A stretch of 64,000 nt of DNA, from NCBI GenBank assembly GCA_032433765.1, contig JAVIAB010000051.1, positions 153,402,421 to 153,466,420 on the forward strand, in the 5' to 3' direction. The position numbers and the translations under genes are program-made. Positions 43,725 to 54,534 of this stretch are shown here, piece after piece; positions within the stretch are counted from its first letter, which is position 1, and each line of letters starts with the position of its first letter. The notes beneath the pieces were generated by a model. It was not told the DNA's origin and ran no database searches. It worked only from the letters and a program-made list of their open reading frames with translations. The DNA is from Megaustenia siamemsis. Lineage: Eukaryota; Mollusca; Gastropoda; Stylommatophora; Ariophantidae.

Positions 43725-43939
43725 GTGCTCTAGCATCTATCTATTTGATTCTATTTAGTGGATTACTAAAATAGTGTCCAACATAGCAAATGCCCCCATG
43801 TAGTGCATGGTATCTTATCCATATTGCAACAGTTGAGTCTGATACGCCGAAGCAAGCACCGGCGATAATATTTTAAACACCCAAGAGCTGTCACTTTAAT
43901 GTTAGATGCAAGTGATGGTTCCAAGTAAATAAATAAAGT
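43725..43939. other. Unique spacer between two opposed SINE-1 copies
   Basis: No gene was recognised. The flanking SINEs are in inverted orientation about 215 bp apart. Confidence 0.4.
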
Positions 43940-44185
43940 CAAGAACCCCGTCACGCAAAGTGGCGTATAAGGAATATGGTGTTAGTGACCACAAATTTTA
44001 CAGACCTTCAGGACATGATTTTTGGGGTAATGTGGTCGGTATTAAGCCCGTACCGCTTTACTTTCTCAGAAAAAATCCGGTACCCATTTAAGGCTTGGTG
44101 AGCCCGGAAGCTGTCGGTTGGGATCGAACCCTACCTCTTGTCCTTTGTAGTCCAGTTCACTAACCACTGAGCTATCGCGGCTCCC
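43940..44185 (-). mobile_element. SINE-1 copy
   Basis: Full-length on the minus strand: GGGAGCCGCGATAGCTCAGT head, GGGTTCGATCCCAACCGAC B-box, body and hairpin region (CGCCACTTTGCGTGACGGGG). The hairpin carries a mismatch and the T-rich tail is short. Confidence 0.9.
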
Positions 44186-44590
44186 TGAGCGCCCCAAGTA
44201 GCATTATATAATCACTGATTTTTTTAAAAAATAATATCAATACATGTCAGTGTGTATTCAGGAAATGCCATAGACTTGTCAACTTCTGCTGTCCTCATGT
44301 CCTTTTGATCAAGCACATTTAGTTTGCTGTCCTTGTGTCAGGATGTGATTACAATAAATATGGCATAAACGAGCCAGTGCATCTCGCTTGTTCAGTGCCC
44401 GCTTTTTGTTTCATACGCGTGTATGTATGTATGTGTGTATGTGTATGTATGTTATATGTGTGTATGCGTATGTGTATGTGTATGTTCTGTCTTTTCCTCT
44501 AAGCCTGCGCGGTAGTTGACACTCCATCTTCAGGAAGTAACAAGAAGTGTCAGGGAGTGTAAAATAATGTGTCCAATTACATCTAACATC
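44186..44590. other. Unique stretch with TGTA-rich simple sequence
   Basis: A GTATGTATGTGTGTATGTG simple repeat spans 44415-44485. The rest is unremarkable. Confidence 0.5.
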
Positions 44591-44594
44591 ACTG

Positions 44595-44885
44595 ATACAA
44601 AACTATGACATTCTCAAAGAGGCTAACACAAAAGAGGAGCTCGTAAAAGACATTAAAGAGAAGCAATCGATAATTTTCGGGAACATCATGAGAAGAGGAA
44701 AGTTGGAATACTTGATTACAACTGGCAAAAAACAAGAAAAGAGAGATCGCGGACGAAAACGAGAGAAGATACTAGATAGCTTGGTGTCATGGCACAGAAA
44801 ACAGAATTGATGCGATGTACTGTGGATAGAGACTTGTGGAGGGCCATGGTTGCCTACGCCAGCCGGTACATGATGATGATGAATA
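44595..44885 (+). mobile_element. LINE family A' 3'-end copy
   Basis: Begins within the KEANTKEELVKDIKEKQS segment and continues with NIMRRGKLEYLITTGKKQ, RDRGRKREKILDSLVSWHR and the terminal block CCTACGCCAGCCGGTACATG with (GAT)n. It is a 5'-truncated copy of about 290 bp. Confidence 0.88.
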
Positions 44886-45486
44886 TCACATAGTTTACAT
44901 CATAGAACGACACTCAATGCATAGCGTGACGTCATATATCTCTTACTGTCGAAGCAATATACCAAGCGCCCTTTAACTTTGGATAATTATTATTATTACG
45001 TGTAACACCTTGTTTATTAATGCGATATGTTATTTATGTGATCAAGTATAGCTTCCGGTGTCATTTATGATACCACATAACTCCAGCTGTTAGTGAGTGT
45101 ACGATGAGGGAAGCTTTTACGTGGCAACATGTGTAATCGGTGTTTGATATGGAATGAGATGTCAGTGGGTTTTCAATATTTATTTAAATGCCAATGGATG
45201 GTCCATATAGCGTCTACCGGCGATGCGCTTTCAATATAACAAGAGGTGGCATTATGTACTTCAGTTACCATCAAACGACAACGGTAGCTTAATGAAGCAA
45301 CACAGGCCATAGGATACGTAATATAATTATAGACGTTATGTGTGCTAATTATAGAGTCATATGTTCATGGGTGTCAAATAGAGAGGCACATGTTCATATT
45401 TGTCAAATATAGAGGTATATGTTCTTGGCAATTATAGAAACACATGTGCATGGGTGTTAAATATAGAAATATATATATTCATGAGA
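44886..45486. other. Unique stretch with weak AT-rich repeats
   Basis: Loose repeats of ATATGTTCATGGGTGTCAAA occur at 45355-45480. No gene was recognised. Confidence 0.45.
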
Positions 45487-45498
45487 ACTCAGCATATC

Positions 45499-45765
45499 GG
45501 GAGCCCCGATAGTTCAGTGGTTATTGAACTGGACTACAATGGACAAGGGGTAGGGTTCGATCCAAACCGACGGCTTCCAGGTTCACCCAGCCTTTAATGG
45601 GTACAGGATTTTTTTTCTGGGAAAGTAAAGCGGCACGGGCGTAATACCGACCACATACCCCAAAAATCATGTGCCGAAGGTCTGTAAAATTTATGGTCAT
45701 TAACACCATATTCCCTATACGCCATTTGGCGTGACGGGGGTACTTTTTTATTTTTTGTTTTTTTT
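45499..45765 (+). mobile_element. SINE-1 copy with perfect 12-bp target-site duplication
   Basis: Head GGGAGCCCCGATAGTTCAGT, B-box GGGTTCGATCCAAACC, body, hairpin ACGCCATTTGGCGT and a T-rich tail of about 25 bases. Flanked by ACTCAGCATATC (45487-45498 and 45766-45777). The perfect duplication and long tail suggest a fairly recent insertion. Confidence 0.95.
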
Positions 45766-45964
45766 ACTCAGCATATCAATAAAAATAGTTCTTTATTAAT
45801 TATGATATATAGTTGCATACAGGGATATTAGGAAAAATACCCTAAAGCTCCAACTCAAACAAAAAGCAGACAGATTCATAGAAACACAGAATACACGGCG
45901 AAAAAATAAAACATTTCCTAGGAGCGCTGCAAAATCAACCGTCAACTATGACTGATGGAGGATA

Positions 45965-46085
45965 CCATTACTATTACTTCTACTACTCTTACTACTACTA
46001 CTACTACTACTAGTAGTAGTAGTAGCACTATCACTACCAGTAATACTACTACTACTGAAACTGCTACAACTACTACCACCACTTT
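45965..46085. repeat. (ACT)n/(AGT)n microsatellite
   Basis: TACTACTAC repeats switch to TAGTAGTAGTAG at 46009, a local inverted junction able to form a hairpin, and then to degenerate (ACY)n. Confidence 0.93.
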
Positions 46086-46114
46086 TTATTCCTCTTCTTT
46101 TCTCGTTTCACTGA

Positions 46115-46400
46115 TACCTAAAAGGTGTCGTGGTTTATATCATTTGCCGTTCAGAGCTGCTCGAACTGTCTGAATTAGAGACTTCCCTTTGTTGTTACAT
46201 GTCTGTGTCACTGCATCTATCCATCTTCTTCTGGGTCTTCCTCTTGGTCTTTTTCCATGCATTCTCGAGAAGAACGCCCTTAATGGTGATTGATAAGGAT
46301 TCATTCTGACCAGGTGGCCAAACCGTTTAAGTTGTTGTTGTTCTATATATTCTTGGTAGGGTTTTGTTCCTACTATTTCTCTTATGAAATAACACAAGAA
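46115..46400 (-). mobile_element. LINE D-type 3'-end relic
   Basis: An open minus frame reads GTKPYQEYIEQQQLKRFGHL, VRMNPYQSPLRAFFSRM and GKRPRGRPRRRWIDAVTQ, ending RAALNGK stop. It has the LGH...GRPRRRW pattern of APE-type LINE C-termini and differs from families A-C. Confidence 0.82.
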
Positions 46401-46454
46401 CGCTTGAATTTCATTTACTACGGGCCTTGAAATTCACTTATATAAATATATATA

Positions 46455-46482
46455 TACCACCACTACCACTACTATTACTACC

Positions 46483-46514
<32 letters not shown>

Positions 46515-46604
46515 CAGTACTATCACTACCAGTAATAATAATACTACTACCTCTACTACTACCATCACTACTATTACTACTACTACTGCTACTACTACTA
46601 CCAG

Positions 46605-46643
<39 letters not shown>

Positions 46644-46855
46644 TACTACTACTACCACCACTAAAACTATTGCTACCACCACAACTACTACTACTGCTAC
46701 TTCTACAACCACTACCACTACTACCACTACTACTACTGCTACTTCTACAACCACTACCACTACTACCACTACTACTACTGCTACTTCTACAACCGCTACC
46801 ACTACTACCACTACTACTACCACCACTACTACTTCTACTACTACTAATTACGGTA
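46455..46855. repeat. (ACT/ACC)n trinucleotide array
   Basis: About 400 bp of TACTAC/TACCAC with CTGCTACTTCTACAACC variants at about 51-bp spacing (46690-46800), so a minisatellite has arisen inside the microsatellite. All frames are open (LLLLPPLL, SSSSGSS, VVVVVVAVVE) and not coding. Confidence 0.97.
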
Positions 46856-47044
46856 TCAAGTGTTAATGGTCGTCGAAGAATCAAATATAAATATCAAATA
46901 TCACTGTATTATCTAATGTTGTTTAATATATCATTGTATAAAAGTAGGTGTCGCTGAAATAGAAACGCCTGAGGGAATCACAAAATGAAGGTACATATAA
47001 AAGGAGTACACAAGAAAAAAAGGAAGAATGAATTACAAACAGAC

Positions 47045-47220
47045 TAGAAACATCTCGTCACACCCCGAGTGTGACGTACAAAGAACATGGTGCTAGTGTC
47101 AACACTTCTATAACCGTCTTCACGTGTACTTTTTAGTAATGTGGTAATCATTCCGCCAGGTCGCCTTTCTGTCCCAGTTAAAATCGCATGTATGCATTTC
47201 AATTTGGTTAAGCCTAGAGC
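47045..47220 (-). mobile_element. Degenerate SINE-1 copy
   Basis: Retains CGTCACACCCCGAGTGTGAC, ATGGTGCTAGTGTCAAC, TAATGTGGTAATCATTCCGC and CCCAGTTAAAATCGC in the SINE-1 order. The head is mostly lost. Confidence 0.65.
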
Positions 47221-47590
47221 ATAGACACTCTGTGTCAGTTCTCTCTGGTCGTACGTACTCGTTTATCATTTACGAAACGTTGAATGTATGTATATTTATG
47301 AATTGCACTACTACTTATGTAAATAGAATTCATGCGTGTGATTAATTGTGTGAACTATTTGTGTGTATATATATGGTTGTGTGGGCTTGTGTTTGTTTAA
47401 TAATGATACACGGTCAAATATCATACACATATATATGTGCATAATGAACATTTCCATTTGCTTCATCGGTCAAGTCTAGCAGACTATTGTAAATATTGTT
47501 TTCTAGAGGTTTACTTATCAAATAAAGACATTCTCGCTGCATTGAATTTAAGAGTCATTTTTGTTAAACATTGTGTACACGACTTCTTGT
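47221..47590. other. Unique AT-rich stretch, nothing recognised
   Basis: No repeat or gene signature was seen. Confidence 0.4.
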
Positions 47591-47594
47591 TAGA

Positions 47595-47900
47595 TTATGT
47601 TTCAAAGACAAGTCTGTTCAACCTATTGTCTTACTTGTTCAAAAATGTGTCTGTTGAACGTATTTATGGCTTGTTCAATAATGAATCTGTTGAACTTATT
47701 TTCAAGCTGGCTCAAATGTGTGTCGGCAGAACGTATTTTTTATGTTTGTTCAAAGATGTGACTGTTGAAAGTTTTTTTTTTTTCTGACGTGTTCAAAGAT
47801 GTGTCCGTTGAATGGTTTTTTCTAGTGTGTTGAAAGAATTGTGTGTTGAATGTGTTAATGACTTGTTCAAAGATGTGTCTGTTGAGGGTATTTTATGAAT
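47595..47900. repeat. Degenerate tandem repeat of about 40-48 bp
   Basis: About seven diverged units with TTGTTCAAAGATGTGTCTGT and TGAACGTATTT. The 116-codon frame across it has no domain. Confidence 0.7.
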
Positions 47901-48214
47901 CCTTCTCAAGATGTGTGCTGCTAGATTTTGCTAACAGGAAGTGGTAATGATTGGTTCGAGTAAGAACAGGAAGCAAATATACATCAAACGAGAGTAGAGG
48001 ACGAAGGTTGACACAGAGGCGAAGTGTTTCTTCCGTTCTGTTGTTTTGTGCGTGTTTGATGAGTGTCATTAATACTTGTTGTGCCGTGCTCTTAGTTCTT
48101 ATGTAGCTTTCCCACGAGTTTTGCATTTTATTTTACCAGAGTCCCGTAGCCCCAGCTCGACGATCTTAAACGATAGAACTCAGTGCTGGAGACCAAAACT
48201 TCATCGACTCAAAT
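47901..48214. other. Unique stretch, nothing recognised
   Basis: No coding or repeat signature. Confidence 0.4.
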
Positions 48215-48540
48215 TCATCAATCAAATATTCTCGTTCGTAAACTCATCAGTCCCAAACTTCTCGTTCTTAAACTCACCAGTCCCAAACATCTCGTTTGTA
48301 AACTCATCAGTTCCAAGCTTCTTGTTTTTAAACTCACCAGTCCCAAATTTCTCGTTCTTAAACTCATCAGTCCCAAATTTCTCGTTCTTAAACTCACCAG
48401 TCCCAAACTTCTCGTTCTTAAACTCACCAGTCCCAAACATCTCGTTTGTAAACTCATCAGTCCCAAGCTACTCGTCTTTAAACTCACCAGTCCCAAATTT
48501 CTCGTTCTTAAACTCACCATATCCAAGCTTCTCGTTCTTA
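48215..48540. repeat. 30-bp minisatellite
   Basis: About 11 units with CTCGTTCTTAAACTCACCAG and TCCCAAACTT. Open frames on both strands follow from the period (multiple of three) and end where the 31-bp variant begins. Confidence 0.96.
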
Positions 48541-48995
48541 AAATCACCATATCCAAACTTCTCGTTCTTTAAACTCACCATATCCAAACTTCTCGTTCTT
48601 TAAACTCACCATATCCAAACTTCTCGTTCTTTAAACTCACCATATCCAAACTTCTCGTTCTTTAAACTCACCATATCCAAACTTCTCGTTCTTTAAACTC
48701 ACCATATCCAAACTTCTCGTTCTTTAAACTCACCATATCCAAACTTCTCGTTCTTTACACTCGCCATATCCAAACTTCTCGTTCTTTAAACTCACCATAT
48801 CCAAACTTCTCGTTCTTTAAACTCACCATATCCAAACTTCTCGTTCTTTAAACTCACCATATCCAAACTTCTCGTTCTTTAAACTCACCATATCCAAACT
48901 TCTCGTTCTTTAAACTCACCATATCCAAACTTCTCGTTCTTTAAACTCACCATATCCAAACTTCTCGTTCTTTACACTCGCCATATCCAAACTTT
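48541..48995. repeat. 31-bp minisatellite derived from the 30-bp unit
   Basis: About 14 nearly identical units with CTCGTTCTTTAAACTCACCA and TATCCAAACTT. They differ from the preceding array by one inserted T and by CATATCC for CAGTCCC. Two units carry TTTACACTCGCC and lie about 220 bp apart. Confidence 0.96.
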
Positions 48996-49034
48996 CCGAA
49001 ACGTCAGTAGTCCAGTCGAGTGGTTTTCCCAAAC

Positions 49035-49344
49035 AACAGAGAAAAGATGCAGAATACCTTAGGAAACACTATAAACTAAAATAAGAAAGATACTGACTGT
49101 GCAATCTACTTTTAACAATAGAAACAAGAAAAAGAGGTAAATGTTATGTAGAGCAAGTTTTAACATATGGAATCGAATCATGGGCAATAGGACAACAGGC
49201 AACATAATCAATGTAGGTTTTAAAATTGTGGTACAGAAGAATGTAGAGAATACCATGGACAGCTAAGAAGTATATTGAAAACGTTCAGAAAGAGGCCAAA
49301 GCAAGAAGCGAGCTAATTTCCAATATTACGAAGAAACAATAATC
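49035..49344 (+). mobile_element. LINE family A relic, 5' portion of a SINE-split copy
   Basis: Nucleotide-level match to the family A region: CAATCTACTTTTAACAATAG, TTAAATGTTATGTAGAGC-like sequence, ATCATGGGCAATAGGACAAC and AGAATACCATGGACAGCTAA. No frame is intact. It is interrupted at about 49345 and resumes at about 49683. Confidence 0.82.
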
Positions 49345-49682
49345 TTTTTTTTCCGTTCGCCAGCTTTCACCTCTGGTGAAGTCCGGAGAGTCTAGGAACT
49401 GAATTTTGCGTGTTAATCTGTTTTTCATTGGAAGTTGTGTGCGCAGGGGTCCTCTCCGCACAGACAGATAACGTAGTCTTCGGAGCTACTCACATTTTTG
49501 TACATCGATGAGTAATTGACAATTCAAGCCGGGCCTTGCTGCTGAGACCAGGGGTGGTTGCCGCAGAGAGAAATCACAAATAAAAATTCCAACTGATGCA
49601 GCCGGGAATTTCAACTCTCAACCTCTCTGTTTCGAGACCGGCGTCTTGCCTCGAGACCAACCAGTCCCCCAGTCATCAATTC
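49345..49682 (-). mobile_element. SINE-3 full copy with tRNA-like head
   Basis: On the minus strand the head is GGGGGACTGGTTGGTCTCGA (A-box-like) and GAGAGTTGAAATTCCCGGC (B-box-like). A body shared with 23540-23735 follows, and the 3' end has a poly-A on the minus strand (T-run at 49348-49357 on +). It is inserted in a family A LINE. The target duplication is unclear. Confidence 0.75.
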
Positions 49683-49915
49683 TTCGCCACGTCATGAGAA
49701 GGGAACAGCTGGGACATATTGTGGCAACTGTGAAAATGGAGGGGTGAAGAAATAGAAGTAAACAAAGAAAAAAGATACCAGACAGCTTAAGATAATGGCT
49801 TGGCAGAAGGTCAACAACAGAAATGATAAATAACTGTCGAGATCGAAAGTTGTGGAGAGACATGATGACGTAGGCAAGCTGCCATGGTACTTTGTTAACG
49901 ATGACGATGATGATA
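49683..49915 (+). mobile_element. LINE family A relic, 3' portion of the SINE-split copy
   Basis: Continues with the sequence encoding RHVMRREQLGHIVAT, then AGACAGCTTAAGATAATGGC, and ends in GAAAGTTGTGGAGAGACATG with a degenerate ATGATGATGAT tail. Confidence 0.82.
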
Positions 49916-50270
49916 TTTGTTCATCTATTACTTTGGTACTTGTCGCTATCCTCAAACATTAAACTCTACTCTAAGTCTGCGGTACCTAGAGGTTGTATGT
50001 GATGTTATATGTAACACAAGATTGAATGAATTAACACCCGTCGCGATACAGTTGTTTTTTTTCTGAATAACGTTCTATCATGCTGGATAGGGAGGTTGGA
50101 GATATAGGAGATTCGCTTGACGTTAAGGAGAAGGATGTGTAAGGGTGGGGTGTTGGAGATTTGAATACTTTTCTTTATTATTTTTACTTTTAGAGTGGGG
50201 TGGGGGTGGGGGTTTAGAATTAGGAAAAGACATTTATTACACGCAGCAAAGAAGAAAGTTACGACTAGAA
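49916..50270. other. Unique stretch with G-rich segments
   Basis: GTGGGGTGGGGGTGGGGG at about 50196-50212 is G-rich but has only three clear G runs. No gene was recognised. Confidence 0.4.
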
Positions 50271-50274
50271 GTGT

Positions 50275-50965
50275 AAGATTTATAGAGCTAGCTAGAGGTA
50301 TTTATAAAGTTAGTGAGAGGTATTTATAGAGTTAGTGAGAGGTATTTATAGTTAGCGAGCGGTATTTATAGAGTTAATAAGAGGTATTTACACAGTTAGT
50401 GAGAGGTATTTATAGAGTTAGTGAGATGTATTTATAGAGTTAATGAGAGGTATTTATAGAGTTAGTGAGAGGTATTTATAGAGTTAGTGAGATGTATTTA
50501 TAGAGTTAATGAGAGGTATTTATAGAGTTAGTGAGAGGTATATATAGAGTTAATAAGAGGTATTTATAGAGTTAGCCAGAGGTATTTATAGAGTTAGCGA
50601 GAAGTATTTATAGAGTTATTGAGAGGTATTTATATTTAGTAAGAGGTATATATAGAGTTAGCCAGAGGTATTTATAGAGTTAGCTAGAAGTATTTGTAGA
50701 GTTAGTGAGAGGTATTTTTAGAATTTGTAAGAGGTATTTATAGAGTTAGTGAGAGGTATTTATAGAGTTAGTGAGAGGTATTTTTAGATTTTGTAAGAGG
50801 TATTTATAGAGTTAGTGAGAGGTATTTATAGAGTTAGCGAGAGGTATGCAAAGAGTTAGCGAGAGGCATTTATAGAATTTGTAAGAGGCATTTATTGAGT
50901 TAGCGAGAGGTATTTATAGATTTAGTGAGAGGTATTTATAAAAGTTAGCGAGAAGTATTTATTTG
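50275..50965. repeat. 22-bp minisatellite
   Basis: About 31 units of AGAGTTAGTGAGAGGTATTT plus AT, with GCGAG, AATAAG and CCAG variants. Confidence 0.96.
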
Positions 50966-51109
50966 TGTTAATCAAGAGTTAAAAGGAGGGATGTTGTAGT
51001 TAGTTTATGGAGAGGAAGCAGCAACGGTGGCGATAATATGGTTGGTTACACGGAACATGGATCACGCAGTCTTGGTTACTGACTCGTAATGTATACTACA
51101 GAAGACTGA

Positions 51110-51480
51110 CTAACAGTGTCTGCGGCAGGAGTGGCTGCAGCTCTTGGTTGGCTCTACAATGAGCGTTTTAATCTGGGTGTACTGTCCAGGGCATGCTTGT
51201 GTACACGGCAATGAAATGGCTGGCAGGCTCTGGTACTGAATGTGGCCTTACTCTGGACAAAGAGGACATCGCTAAGTTTGATCTTAAAGAGAAGAAGAGA
51301 GGAATAGGTAGGACATTGATGAATACATTCAAAGAATGAAGAGCCTTAGGCGGGAAAGGGATCTGGTCTATCCGGAGTGCTTGGTGGAAAAAGCATATGT
51401 ATCTATAATCAACGTATAAAGCGGAACAATCAATCCACATACGCTACAAGAAATGCTGGGACAAGCGGTGTGGCCTAGTT
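51110..51480 (+). mobile_element. LINE relic with RNase H domain end
   Basis: A + frame reads WVYCPGHACVHGNEMAGRL, the conserved C-terminal part of the RNase H domain (pattern W.PGH..V.GNE.AD) found in RNase H-bearing non-LTR elements. A following frame reads SGLSGVLGGKSICIYNQRI and QSTYATRNAGTSGVA. The expected Asp of the terminal GNE.AD is Gly. Broken by stops. Confidence 0.7.
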
Positions 51481-51514
51481 GTGGATGCATCGACGACAGT
51501 GAAACTGATTCCAT

Positions 51515-51965
51515 GAATAGAGTAGAATAGAATAGAATAGAGTAGAACAGAATAGAATAGAGTAGAATAGAATAGAGTAGAATAGAATAGAATAGAATAG
51601 AATAGAATAGAATAGAATAGAATAATAGAATAGAATAGAATAGAATAGAATAGAATAGAATAGAATAGAATAGAATAGAATAGAATAGAGTAGAATAGAA
51701 TAGAGTAGAGTAGAATAGAATAGAGTATAATAGAATAGAATAGAATAGAGTAGAATAGAATAGAATAGAGTAGAATATGATATAATATGCTATAATAGAA
51801 TAGAATAGAATAGAATAGAATAGAATAGAATAGAATAGAATAGAATAGAGAATAGAATAGAATAGAATAGAATAGAATAGAGTAGAATATGATATAATAT
51901 GCTATAATAGAATAGAATAGAATAGAATAGAATAGAATAGAATAGAATAGAATAGAATAGAATAG
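51515..51965. repeat. (TAGAA)n pentanucleotide array
   Basis: About 90 units. A 60-70 bp segment containing GAGTAGAATATGATATAATA occurs twice (51763-51795 and 51880-51910), showing an internal block duplication of about 116 bp. Minus frames reading FYSILFYSI are repeat translations. Confidence 0.97.
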
Positions 51966-52064
51966 GTTATTAAAAACGGAAGAGTTTCCTCTGCCCGTTA
52001 ACGGAGCCTGGGAAATATCTTGTCCATGTCTATATTCTTCAGTATCCAACAATTCCATATAGGT

Positions 52065-52250
52065 GATGTCGTTATGACGCAAATCAGTCCTACCTTACAT
52101 TTTAAAAAAAATCCCTGGTACCCATTTTTAAGAGGTTATGTAAACTTGGAAGCTGAGTCGGTCCGGAATCATCGCATCCTGGAATTGATTACGGACTTTT
52201 CTGGTCAGTAGCCAGCACACTAACCATTTCTTCGTTCACGGACTGTGCCA
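52065..52250 (-). mobile_element. Degenerate SINE-1 copy
   Basis: Retains AAAAAAAATCCCTGGTACCC, GTAAACTTGGAAGCTGAGTC and ACTAACCATTTCTTCG in SINE-1 order. Boxes have decayed. Confidence 0.55.
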
Positions 52251-52264
52251 ATAGGCGTCGGATA

Positions 52265-52560
52265 ACACGTTCCTCCACAAACTTCAACCTTGTGCGCTGT
52301 GCAAAAGTTCCACTGTTCGTATTTTCCCGTGCCATGTCATAAAACCACCAAATACCATTTTCCTCTGTCTACCTCTATCTCTCCCACCTTCTATTTTTCC
52401 TGTTGTCACTATCTGTCCCAACACGCCCCTTCTCCACAAATGCCCAACACATTTTGACCGTCTTTTCCTAATTTGTTTTATAATCTTCCTCTCATCATCT
52501 GCCTCTTTTAAATATTTCCTCATTTATTACTTTGCTTGTCCACAGTATCTTTATCTTTCT
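52265..52560 (-). mobile_element. LINE 3'-region relic (A-like)
   Basis: The minus frame reads MRKYLKEADDERKIIKQI, RKRRSKCVGHLWRRGVLGQI, VTTGKIEGGRDRGRQRKM and FMTWHGKIRTVELLH. It is similar in layout to A/A' but diverged, and lacks the terminal (GAT)n. Confidence 0.8.
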
Positions 52561-52594
52561 TCGAAAAAAACCTTTGCACAATTTACCATTCAGC

Positions 52595-52909
52595 AAATGC
52601 ACAGTATTAGGATGAGGTAATGGTAGACATTGTGACATGATGATTTAAATACACAGTATTGCGATGAGGTAATGGTAGAGTGACATGATGATTTAAATAC
52701 ACAGTAATACGATGAGGTAATGGTAGAGTGACATGATGATGTAAATGCACAGTAATACGATGAGGTAATGTAGAGTGACATAATGGTGTAAATGCACAGT
52801 AATACGATGAGGTAATGGTAGAGTGACATGATGATGTAAATGCACAGTAATACGATGAGGTAATGTAGAGTGACATAATGGTGTAAATGCACAGTGATAC
52901 GATGAGACT
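52595..52909. repeat. 48-bp tandem repeat interrupted by a LINE
   Basis: About six units of 46-48 bp with GCACAGTAATACGATGAGGT and GAGTGACATGATGATGTAAA. The related GACATAATGTGACTACG-type repeat resumes beyond the LINE at 54180 onwards. Confidence 0.9.
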
Positions 52910-54171
52910 CATTATCATCATGTGTCATACCGGTTGGCGTAGGTGATCATGTCCCTCTACAATCTTCTATCTACAGTGCATCGTATCAGTTCTGTTGTTG
53001 CCTGTTTTCCATGCCATGACACCAAGCTATAAAGTATTTTCTCTCTTTGTCGCCCGCGATCTCTCTTTCCTTTTATTTTGCCAGTTGTAACCAAGTATAC
53101 CAACTTTCCTCTTCTCATGATGTGCCCGAAAATGATGATTGTTTCTTTCTGATATTTTTTAAAGAATTCCCTTTTTGTGTTGGCCTTTTAGAGAATCTCC
53201 TCATTGGTCTTTTTAGCTGTCCAGGGAACTTTCAACATTCTTCTGAGGAATCACATCTCTGTGGCCTCCAATCGCCTTTTCATTTGTTTGTCCACTGTCC
53301 ATGATTCGCTTCCATAGGTCAGAATTGGTTCTATATAACACCGATGAACTCTCTTTCTCATTTTTCTTTGACATAGATTTGTTGCATAAGAGATTTTTAA
53401 CCTACTGAAATGCTATTTTGGCCTGAGCTATTCTGCTTTTTATTTCTGTGGTGCATCTCCCATCTGATGTAATTATTGTGCCCAAGTATTTGAAACGTTG
53501 CACTTGTTTCAGATTTGTCTTGTTTATTTGTATGCTGCATGATGGTGGTGATTGTTTCTTCGATATAACCATTACTTCTGTTTTCTTACTATTCAGACTG
53601 AGACCTTTCTTGTTGCTTCCTTTTACTATTATGTCTATCATTTCTTGTAGTTCATTCTCTGTCTCTGCTATTAAGACTGTGTCATCCGCATATCGCAAAT
53701 TATTTATGTTGCGACCCTTGACTTCAATTCCTTTTTTGTCTACTATTGATCTCATAATATATTCGCTGTAAAGTGAAAGCAAATCCAGCGACAGAACACA
53801 GCCTTGTCTGACTCCTTGCTTTATATATTGGAATTGTCCTGTTTGGTTGTTAATTCGTATAGCTGCTGTTTGTTGCCAGTACATGTTTTTTTATGATTCG
53901 CAGATCCTTGCCATCAACGTTTAATTTCTCCAACATATTGATTATTTCCACGTGCTTTACTTTGTCAAATGCTTTTGTGTAGTCTATAAAGCACATATAT
54001 AGCTCTTTCTTTACCTCTATAGATCCTTCTATCAATGTTCTCAAGATGTATATTGCATTATTGGTGCTATTTCCTTCCACAAATCCACATTGTTCCTCAC
54101 TTATTTGTGGTTTTATTTTGTTCCTTACACGTCTCATGATTATTCTTAGTGATATTTTAGTCATATGGCTC
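52910..54171 (-). mobile_element. LINE family A' copy with RT core, 1.26 kb
   Basis: 5'-truncated within the RT domain. The minus strand encodes EEQCGFVEGNSTNNAIYIL, the RT motif A region LYMCFIDYTKAFDKVKH, a frameshift near 53880, then QGCVLSLDLLSLYSEYIM (motif B; Leu for Pro), NNLRYADDTVLIAETENEL (motif C, intact YADD), LNSKKTEVMVI and FKYLGTIITSDG. After another frameshift near 53410 the post-RT region runs to the A' terminus at about 52915. Flanked by ATGAGACT (52902-52909 and 54172-54179), a probable 8-bp target duplication in a tandem array. Not functional. Confidence 0.93.
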
Positions 54172-54179
54172 ATGAGACT

Positions 54180-54530
54180 AATACGATGGCCTTAGTACGA
54201 TGAGACTACTGTGAAATAAAATCATGATAACAAAGTAATATCACAAGGTCACCATGATGAGAGATCATATTTTTGCTCAGAAATAATGTTGAGACATGAC
54301 ATGATGCGGCTAGGTGGGGGGATATGATATGGTGATACCATGGTAACATGCACTGCTGCGGGTTGGATGGGGTGATATACGGAACGAAGGCATAATAAGT
54401 CAACAGACTATTGACATGAGAAAATTACTGTAATGTGACTTGATAAGGATAAGTCTACGGTGGTGTGAATGGTGAAGTAACGGATGTGTGTCATGATGAG
54501 GTGAGGCAGAGTTATGTTATCAGAATACGA
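54180..54530. repeat. Degenerate ATGATG/GAGACT-rich sequence
   Basis: Loose variants of TACGATGAGACTA and GGTGATAC-type units, apparently decayed relatives of the flanking arrays. No gene. Confidence 0.5.
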
Positions 54531-54534
54531 GCAT

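Noticed and set aside
46427..46957. Poly-leucine/proline or poly-valine/serine proteins
   Set aside because: Translations of an ACT/ACC trinucleotide array.
52910..54171. Active LINE because YADD is intact
   Set aside because: Endonuclease and the N-terminal RT part are missing, and two frameshifts break the frame.
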